NCBI GenBank assembly: GCA_001414345.1
Contig: LLCB01000105.1
Location: forward strand, 1 to 64,000
Source: Hymenoscyphus infarciens
Taxonomy: Eukaryota; Ascomycota; Leotiomycetes; Helotiales; Helotiaceae
DNA length: 64,000 bases
Direction: 5' to 3'
Shown here in pieces: positions 59,526 through 64,000 of this stretch (its first letter is position 1; each line of letters begins with the position of its first letter). Under the pieces are notes generated by a model. That model saw only the letters and a list, made by a program, of their open reading frames with translations, did not search any database and was not told the DNA's origin. The translations under genes were made by a program, and so were the position numbers.

Positions 59526-61315
59526 CTACACAGCCTCCGAATTGTCATCTGCCATATCACGAGCCTTCTTTGCAAGTCTCTGCCGAATACAGAGCTGCCA
59601 CAGCCACCACCCAAAAAAGGTTACCAGCATCAATGGCAGCGTGATGGCGATATAAAACCACATGTCCGCTGTGGCATTCAGTTTCAAGATTCCATTGACG
59701 GACTCGACATGTAGAAATCCCATACTGAGAAGTGTCTGCACAACTTATGTTAGCGGAGGCGAAGTGAATGAAGGGCGGTAATGAAAGTATCTTACTGCCG
59801 TGAATGAGGCTGGCAAGTAGATGAGTGCAATGAATGTTATCGTCCTCATTGACTGTGCCTCTTGTATTGTCTTTTTTGTCAGGGTAAGCATCACATCACT
59901 GTCCATCAAAGTAATTGTATTTTGGACCTAGATCACGTTAGAACTCGTCGAGCCATACAAATAATAGGTTTTCTTACTAAAGAAGCAAGTTCTCGGGAGC
60001 ATTCCTGTATGAGGCAAACATGGTGTTTTAGGAACCTATGCTCGGTTATACATATCTCGATAACTTCTCTAAAATCGTCGTACTGCTCAGCAGAATCCAT
60101 CTTGTCGAGACCTTTTCTTTTGTTCGTTGTCTCATCGAGCTTTATAAGAACAGCTATGTTGAGTTCGAGTGCGTTGGAGATTCTAATCAAAACATCGTTA
60201 TATTTACTAAGCCTTTGGAGTGTAGTAAAAGTGACCCGGTCTGGGGAGTCATCATTACGCCGCGCGTATCGTACAACATCTTCCTATATACTGGTCAAAG
60301 TCTGGCTAAAAATGAAAACCTGGGTTTCGACTCACCACCTCGCATACTTTCTCACCAATTAACTTGATATAATCCGTCCAACCTCCTGTCGCCGTACCCA
60401 GAAGAATCTCGTGCAAGTTTTTCCAATGGTCGCAAATGTTCCCGATGTTGCCATCCTTCACCAACTCGATAATTCTCTTCTCAAATTTAAACGAGGGTTG
60501 AATGAGTAGGGAGGATGATTTTCTGGTGGTGATATTATATTTTTGGTAGATTCCCATTTGCCTGATTGAAAATGGGATTTCAGAGCCAGGTTTGGGTTCT
60601 ACATGTTTGAGAATGTATCCTGTTTCAAAAGCTAAAAATAAACATTTTGAGGAGATTGGAGTAAGCTGGGAAGCTGGGAAACTCACTTAGAGAGCCTGTC
60701 TGGGTCCTATGAGTTTCTTCGCACAAACCACTTCTGCCACTGGAACTGGGTCCATTCTCGCGACCGAAACAAGTGAGTATGTTGTTGAATCGTGGGGTCA
60801 CTGATAGTCGGGATAATATCAATCTTCCTGCTTTTTCGGGAAACGAAAAAGGGGATCGAGAGTCTGCTTGTCTCAGATTTCTTTAAAATTAGCTTTATTA
60901 TAAATCTCTGCCAGAAGTCTAGAGCTCATACAATAGCCTAGCACATGGCTGAATCGTGGCCTTCTTCTCATCGAACTGTTCAGAATCAAATCTACGCCTG
61001 TCAGTTTCTATTCAACCTTCCAGAACCACGGGACTTACAGATAATCTTCAAGGCCCTCGATGCTGCGAATTGTTTTCTTCTCATAGTCTATAGGATCAGT
61101 CTTGTGTAAAGGTATAAAGCAAGAGGAGACTAACAGAAAGGATGTATCAAATGATTCTCAATGCAGATATCCTCAGAAACACTAAACATCCGTTTCGAAT
61201 TTGCCGCAAACACTTCCTTGCCCCCAGAAATATCATCGAAGAACAATCTCTTCTCAAGCCTGCTCCTCGTCGGCCATGTCACAACATGATCAGGGATAGT
61301 TTTCTTCTCCTCCAT
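59526..61315 (-). CDS. CorA-like two-span membrane protein
   Basis: Predicted 475-residue protein of the fungal CorA-like transporter family. Eight exons: 61315-61135, 61087-61039, 60991-60932, 60880-60687, 60631-60336, 60283-59978, 59927-59796 and 59735-59526; each intron is 47-60 bp and all phases close. N-terminal soluble part: WPTRSRLEKRLFFDDISGGK, RLILSRLSVTPRFNNILTCF, FSIRQMGIYQKYNI. A helical stretch (RVTFTTLQRLSKYNDVLIRI...) leads to two C-terminal spans, TITFIALIYLPASFTATLLS and FYIAITLPLMLVTFFGWWLW. The classical CorA Gly-Met-Asn motif at the end of the first span reads LLSMGFL, so magnesium transport is doubtful. Tail-to-tail with the kinase gene, 126 bp between stops. Confidence 0.85.
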
Positions 61316-61627
61316 CGTTCCACATCAATGAGAAATGGTAGATACGTTTTGATAACTTATTTCATACTTGGTCTGTGAAAAGCGCCAGAATGATCATCAT
61401 TGATGTCGCGAAATGATAGAGGGTAGTCGAATAAACATGATATTGGCAGGAAGGGGGTCTTCATTCCAACGCGAAGTATGACATGAAGGCTGGTGAGAGC
61501 AAACACAGCATGAGGCGCAGCTCTGAGACTCCCTGTCTGTAACCATAACCCACCACCCGTAACGCCGTAACGCCCATCGAGGCTATGCCTGTATTGCACC
61601 TCCCTCACCGAGAAAAAGAAACATGCT
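61316..61627. other. spacer upstream of the CorA-like gene
   Basis: About 310 bp containing the CorA-like promoter and the 3-prime end of the next minus-strand gene. A minus-strand open frame (61357-61728) overlaps it but is the unspliced shadow of the 82-residue gene. Confidence 0.5.
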
Positions 61628-61996
61628 TCAATAGTCTTCATACTCCTGCAAGGCTCGCTGTCTTTGATACGCTTCTCGTGCGGCTTTTTGGCTTTGCAAC
61701 CAAGTGAGTTCTTCCTAAAAAATGGCAATTTCAGCTAAATGATAATTGCAGTGCAGAGAGAGATGAAGCTTACGGTAGTCAGCTTCCTCGGGGCCTCAAT
61801 TCTTCTTCCACCATCATTCAAATTCTAGTGTTCCGTCAGTTGATGTGCCCTACGGAATGCCTCGGTTGGATTGGCTTGTGCTTACGATAACCACATATGT
61901 ACCAGCAGCAAAGGTATCCCCCAGAAATTTGTATAAATCATCATCGTCGACATAATTTTGTCGAATAGTCGTGATTTGCGCCCTGCTGCGAGGCAT
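61628..61996 (-). CDS. 82-residue conserved-looking small protein
   Basis: Three-exon gene built from splice signals: 61996-61886, 61824-61774 and 61714-61628. Introns of 61 and 59 bp have GTAAGC donors, CTGAC and GCTGAA-like branch regions and CTAG/TTTTAG acceptors; all exons are phase 0. The protein starts MPRSRAQITTIRQNYVDDDD, continues YKFLGDTFAAGTYVVI, then NDGGRRIEAPRKLTTEELTW, and ends ARE-AYQRQRALQEYEDY. No membrane segment or signal peptide; the C-terminal third is a charged helix. Family not recognised. It runs in the same direction as QTRT2, 266 bp downstream of its stop codon. Confidence 0.65.
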
Positions 61997-62262
61997 TCTG
62001 TCAATGAGTTATTGAAGAAGAGAGATGTCAACCTTTTCATGGGAGGTTTGCAATAGTTATTGATTATATTGTAGGCTGCCATGAGTCAATGTCACAATGA
62101 GGCAAACGAGGCTGTCAACGCCCGCCCAACATCTATTTTCTTGGACAGCTGACGTCGTTACTCGTTCTGTGGGGGTTCTGAATAATTTATGGATATTCCA
62201 GATAAATTGCAATGCTTGTTTGCTAGTGTGGCCGATGGCTAATTTAGGAAGTAGGCTTATCA

Positions 62263-63641
62263 TCACAAATCACCCCTCCATCCAGGCTGGTTCTTCCTCT
62301 TCTCCCCAGGACCTTCGGTCTTGAACTGATACCCTCTCACTCTCGGCCCCTGTCCACTCTTCTCTGGTAGCTCGGTCTCATAACATTTTGCAAAATTCTC
62401 GCAGTCAGCTTCAAAGGTTTCACTCCCGATACTTGCACGAATGGAAGCGAAGAAGTTGGAAAGAACATAATGGTTGTGAATTTGAAGCAGAGCCCAGCCA
62501 AGCATCTCTTTAGCAGAGAGCAGATGCTGAACGAACCCACGATGATGGGTGGTGCATGTATAGCATTCGCATGAAAATGATAATGGATCGAGGGATGTAC
62601 TGTGTTCGGCGGCCCACATATCTATTCCGAGAGATTTTGGGGTGCTTCCATTTTCGCTGGAGAGGGCTTCTTCGGGAGTTGAGGGGGATGGGAATTGGAA
62701 ATCCAGTGCAATTCCAGCATCAGTTGCGAATCCAATGAACGGGATTGTGAAAATATCCATTCCAAGAGAAATTTGACGTAGAATCTGGTGAGGAGACGAA
62801 GGTTCATCGAGGGATAATCGTGGAAGTCGAGCGACAGCCGTGCTAGCCGGGATATCGGGGAGAAGGTTGGAATCGTAGAACGCAAGACCTCGGATCTTGT
62901 CTGCGAAATCATCCAAGTCATTCAGGTATTCGAATTGACTGTGATATTCGATTGGTAAGATTGGCGCGAATACGGCCGATTTTGTACTTTCTGATGCGAG
63001 AAGTTCGGATAACCATCCTTCTGTCCTCTCTCCCATTTTATCAACTCGTTTGACACCAGGAACAGTGCCGTGAGGAACATCGGCTAGACCAATGAGGATA
63101 TCTGGATGAAGTTTTTCGGCATAGCTGACATAGGCTTTATTTGATAAGGTTTGAAACCCGGTGGAGGTGAATATTGAAATTGCCGTATTGCTGTTTCCAA
63201 CTGGAGCAATTACCGCAGGTGTTCGACGAGGCGCCAGAAGTGTGATAAAAGAGGTGGGGAGACAGGTAAAAGTGTGGAGAGGAGCGCTACCGGGAACGTT
63301 CATGATGGGCGGGGAACCAGTTGTTGCTCGCTCTATGACTGAAAAATGTCAGTCTCCATGATATGCCGATGATATGAATTTAGTGGTATGGACTCACAAT
63401 CTTCCAATGCTATATGAACTCCTCCTGCTTGTGTATGCTCCCCAATGACATCGGGTGTCAGATGTGGAACAACGCCTCTTGAACTGATGGAGAAAAAATT
63501 TGGAGTCTCAAGCTCATTACGACCTGCTATTAATAGCCTCCCCAGCCTTGCATCGGGAGTAATAGAGTCAAGAGCACTTAATATCTCAAAGCGGAAGCTT
63601 GTAGCTCTACTTGAGCCCTCAACGTCTGAAGATATCGTCAT
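62263..63641 (-). CDS. QTRT2: queuine tRNA-ribosyltransferase accessory subunit 2
   Basis: Predicted 439-residue non-catalytic partner of the eukaryotic tRNA-guanine transglycosylase, which inserts queuine at the wobble base of GUN-anticodon tRNAs; in animals it sits at the mitochondrial surface. Exons 63641-63398 and 63338-62263; the 59-bp intron (GTGAGT...TTTTTCAG) restores ALEDFIERATTGSPPIMNVP. Family features: FFSISSRGVVPHLTPDVI near the start, LADVPHGTVPGVKRVDKMGE, and the zinc site C-E-C-Y-T-C (Cys338, 340, 343) with His369 in ALLQIHNHYVLSNFF. The catalytic subunit QTRT1 is not in this window. Confidence 0.93.
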
Positions 63642-64000
63642 TGTCGAAGATTTTGGGGGAATAAAAGTAGGAACTAGGAAAGGTTTCGGAACACTAGATT
63701 TCTGAGTGCTTGTATGTCAGTGATCTTCCATCAAAAAGATGAAGGCACTGTTAAGAAACGCTTTTATATGAGCGTGTTTTCTTCTTGACAGTATGGGTGA
63801 GAATGATTTGAGATGAACGGAAGGCGCCAAGGCCAATAGTTAAAACGTGACCTGAACCTTCATAAGTCTGCAGGGGAGGTTATACTGGTTTATATTGTCA
63901 AAATGATTATTGGGAAAGGCTTACGCAAGAGATCCTTCCCATAGCACAATAGGTCCTCTGTCCTTTTCTCACTTCTTGCAACACGTGACCTAATAACTCT
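63642..64000. promoter_or_regulatory. upstream region of QTRT2
   Basis: The last 359 bases hold the promoter of QTRT2 and perhaps of a gene beyond the window. A CACGTGAC word lies at 63982. No coding frame is supported. Confidence 0.4.

Noticed and set aside
6169..63987. Recurring CACGTG words (6169, 7035, 11362, 26113, 35796, 51951, 52078, 63982)
   Set aside because: Eight I noticed in 64 kb is no more than chance expectation, and they do not sit at consistent distances from starts.
1..64000. CRISPR array or bacterial operon
   Set aside because: Spliced genes, RIP and a split tRNA show this is a fungal nuclear sequence; the tandem repeats have no unique spacers.

Overview
The window looks like nuclear DNA of a filamentous ascomycete, most probably a leotiomycete. 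Protein-coding genes carry many introns of about 45-90 bp with GTRNGT donors and CTAAC/CTAAT-like branch sites. Families typical of filamentous fungi are present: a HET-protein remnant, quinate permease, a CorA-like membrane protein, an LCCL-domain membrane protein and a fungal fucose-lectin fold. Repeats are AT-rich and mutated almost only by C-to-T and G-to-A transitions, as expected from repeat-induced point mutation (RIP). The class-level assignment is inference from gene content.

Layout. 1-3300 is a RIP-degraded AT-rich block with a GC-rich foldback sequence, a mutated copy of it 504 bp downstream, and about 13 tandem copies of a 160-bp satellite. 3.3-15 kb holds a secreted GMC oxidoreductase, a membrane-anchored lectin-like beta-propeller, a secreted arylsulfotransferase-like protein and a small fungal-specific protein. 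15-19.8 kb has no intact gene; it carries decayed repeats, including a repeated TATA-plus-leader module. 19.8-28.9 kb is a dense housekeeping block: TAF11, GTP cyclohydrolase I, thymidylate kinase, TAF6, an LCCL-domain membrane protein and tRNA-Ile(AAU). 29-32.5 kb holds two decayed genes around an AT-rich islet. 32.7-40.6 kb holds a secreted GH1 beta-glucosidase, a quinate-type sugar permease and the SdhC subunit of succinate dehydrogenase. A HET-protein remnant and a broken gene follow.

43.7-51.8 kb is one complete but RIP-inactivated Ty3/Gypsy chromovirus-type LTR retrotransposon, with 477-bp LTRs, AGTAT target duplication and polypurine tract. 53.4-63.6 kb holds an APC-family amino-acid permease, a nine-exon degenerate protein kinase, a convergent eight-exon CorA-like protein, an 82-residue three-exon gene and QTRT2 of the queuine tRNA-ribosyltransferase.

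How genes relate. In the housekeeping block each histone-fold TFIID subunit shares a short divergent intergenic region with a nucleotide or pterin metabolism enzyme (TAF11 with GTP cyclohydrolase I, TAF6 with thymidylate kinase). The accessory genes lie next to the RIP-mutated repeats. Most coding models were assembled by hand from splice signals and frame closure; exon junctions are given in each entry.
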